From the NCBI GenBank assembly GCA_037382205.1, contig JARRQD010000425.1:1-5340 (forward strand): a stretch of DNA of 5,340 nt, in the 5' to 3' direction. This DNA comes from Thiodiazotropha sp037382205 (GTDB taxonomy: Bacteria; Pseudomonadota; Gammaproteobacteria; Chromatiales; Chromatiaceae). Positions 4,272 to 5,340 of the stretch are shown here, one piece after another. The position numbers and the translations under genes were made by a program. The first letter of the stretch is position 1. Every line of letters begins with the position of its first letter. Below the pieces are notes generated by a model. That model ran no database searches, was not told the origin of the DNA, and worked only from the letters and a program-made list of their open reading frames with translations.

Positions 4272-4978
4272 AACCATTTAAATTCGTCATACTGTCTCTG
4301 CTATTTCTACCTCTGCTTAGTCTGGCCCAGGAGAACACCATGCCCGAACAACAATCCAGCCTGATCATCACCGGCGCTTCCTATGCACAAGGTTGGTCGA
4401 TCAGTGAGATCGGCTGCCTGAAAGTGAGCAACACTGGCATCCACGGTCAAGTCTCAACTGAGGTTCGCGATCGCTTTGAACAGGATGTGTTAGCGGCCAA
4501 GCCGAAAGCTGTGATTATCTGGGGATATATCAACGATTTTTCGAACAGTCCGAGAGAGGTCGCCGAGCAGACCAAAAAAAGAGCCTTTGAAAATGTCAAA
4601 GCCATGGCAGAGGCCGCTCAACAGGCTGGCGTTACACCGGTGCTGGCAACTGAAATCACTATGGGGCTGCCTGACTCGATCATCGACACCCTGGTGAGAT
4701 GGATCAACAATATAAGAGGTAGGCAGAGCTTCCAGGACTATATCAGCAGCAATGTCATGGCGGTAAATGAGCAGGTTCGGGGCTATGCAAAACAGATGGG
4801 ATTTCCTGTGCTGGACATCGAAAAAGTCATGACCAACGACGCCGGGAATAGAAAGGTTGGCTACTACACTGAGGATTACTCCCATATCACCAAAGCCGCC
4901 TACCAGGCACTGGATGCTCATGCTCTCCCTGCGTTGCAAGAAAACCTGATCAAGCCCTTCAATTTATGCGATGAATAG
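4268..4978 (+). CDS. Exported SGNH/GDSL-like hydrolase
   Basis: 236 residues. ATG 4268 is chosen because it puts a clean Sec signal peptide at the N-terminus: MKPFK, hydrophobic FVILSLLFLPLLSL, probable cleavage after SLA (18-20). GGGAG at 4251-4255 is the likely but slightly distant ribosome binding site; the open frame extends back to 4220 without improving it. The mature protein has the four SGNH blocks: LIITGASY (Ser38, the nucleophile position, with GASY in place of GDSL), NTGIHGQ (Gly57, Gly60), IIWGYINDF (Gly86, Asn89, Asp90) and EDYSHITKAAYQAL (Asp203, His206). SGNH hydrolases are mainly esterases, lipases or deacetylases acting on lipids, thioesters or acetylated sugars; the substrate here cannot be told. 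With its signal peptide it should act in the periplasm or outside. About 200 residues after cleavage is normal for a TAP-like single-domain enzyme. It looks intact, with no obvious operon partner. Confidence 0.8.
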   Translation: MKPFKFVILSLLFLPLLSLAQENTMPEQQSSLIITGASYAQGWSISEIGCLKVSNTGIHGQVSTEVRDRFEQDVLAAKPKAVIIWGYINDFSNSPREVAEQTKKRAFENVKAMAEAAQQAGVTPVLATEITMGLPDSIIDTLVRWINNIRGRQSFQDYISSNVMAVNEQVRGYAKQMGFPVLDIEKVMTNDAGNRKVGYYTEDYSHITKAAYQALDAHALPALQENLIKPFNLCDE

Positions 4979-5340
4979 ATCACTCTCAGCCTGACCGCTG
5001 AGCGCCCTCGCCGATCAATAGCAAGCACACCGCAATAACAACCGGGCATTGGCTAAAAACCAAAACCTGAATTTGAGCTATTCGCAACGGCCGATTCAGA
5101 TATGGCCAGGTATTTATTGCATAAGATTAAAGGGGAATTACACGTGATCGACATACAGACTGCCTAAGTATATGTCGATCACGCCAATCCCTTCTTATTG
5201 TTGTCTGCACGACACAGATCACCCCATCCATCCTCACTTGTCTCATGGCTTTTCCCCTGGAACCCTGGATAGCACGCCACGAGTTGATCAGATCCCAAAG
5301 TGTATTTGTTTTTTTGAAACAGTGATAGAACCCTAACGAA
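4979..5340. other. Intergenic tail, no convincing gene
   Basis: No reading frame in either direction shows recognisable protein features; a minus-strand frame of about 40 codons across 5130-5250 is arginine-rich, has no ribosome binding site and is probably chance. The stretch holds a strong inverted repeat (5143-5183) and, near the right edge, a T-run followed by TTGAAA (about 5308-5319). The latter might be part of a promoter for a gene beyond the window. Confidence 0.4.
5143..5183. repeat. 13-bp perfect inverted repeat / strong hairpin
   Basis: CGTGATCGACATA (5143-5155) and TATGTCGATCACG (5171-5183) are perfectly complementary around a 15-nt loop. The flanks AGGGGAATT (5130-5138) and AATCCCTT (5186-5193) pair imperfectly and could lengthen the stem past 20 bp. 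There is no clean T-run after it (only CTTCTTATTGTTG), so an ordinary intrinsic terminator is uncertain. Alternatives are a structured RNA, a regulator site or a small mobile-element end. It lies about 165 nt after the hydrolase stop. Confidence 0.45.

Noticed and set aside
4490..4939. Minus-strand frame of 149 codons opposite the SGNH gene
   Set aside because: The plus strand carries all four SGNH blocks in order; the antisense frame is a by-product of that coding sequence.
1..5340. CRISPR array, tRNA, rRNA or transposase gene
   Set aside because: No regularly spaced direct repeats, no tRNA-like cloverleaf or TTC loop pattern, no rRNA stretch and no transposase motifs were seen on either strand.

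Overview
The window reads as bacterial chromosome, most likely from a gammaproteobacterium. The support is a hipBA toxin-antitoxin locus with classical HipA residues, a methyl-accepting chemotaxis protein (MCP) relic behind a FliA (sigma28)-like promoter, and a secreted SGNH hydrolase. Organism assignment is inference; no rRNA, tRNA or marker gene is present. The region looks like accessory, decaying DNA: at least four genes are broken or truncated.

Left part (1-774). On the minus strand a metallo-beta-lactamase-fold fragment (about 123 to 1) leaves the window. It abuts a plus-strand fragment of a protein with two pre-peptidase C-terminal (PPC)-like domains (about 93-599). The PPC frame breaks at 597-599. 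An adjacent frame (about 591-774) continues with a single transmembrane-like segment.

Centre (775-3218). A control region with four 20-bp dyads of one design (ATACAWC-N6-GWTGTAT) surrounds a sigma70-type promoter. It is followed by hipB (antitoxin and repressor), hipA (Ser/Thr kinase toxin) and two small unknown genes, all same-strand and closely packed, probably one transcript. HipA has every expected active-site residue, but its last roughly 20 native residues have been lost to a deletion and frameshift. The remains of the native C-terminus are still readable in another frame, and the current frame runs on to 2 nt before the next gene. The last gene encodes a glycine/aspartate/serine-rich protein with an NPATGLPM...GNPYG block.

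Right-centre (3219-3930). An intergenic stretch holds a cluster of small perfect hairpins, including two with the same TCCM loop but different stems, which looks like an intergenic repeat element. It lies against the 3' end of an MCP pseudogene on the minus strand. That pseudogene keeps only its ribosome binding site, its first 24 codons and about 105 codons of its signalling tail, joined out of frame.

Right part (3931-5340). A probable relic FliA promoter for the MCP is followed by a mostly non-coding stretch (3966-4267) with one doubtful small ORF. Then comes an intact exported SGNH/GDSL-like hydrolase (4268-4978) and a 362-nt tail without a convincing gene, carrying a strong 13-bp inverted repeat.

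The hipBA operon is the only obvious working system. HipB should bind the four operators and the HipA kinase, and the HipA tail replacement raises the question of whether the toxin is attenuated. The two small downstream genes are the most open question.
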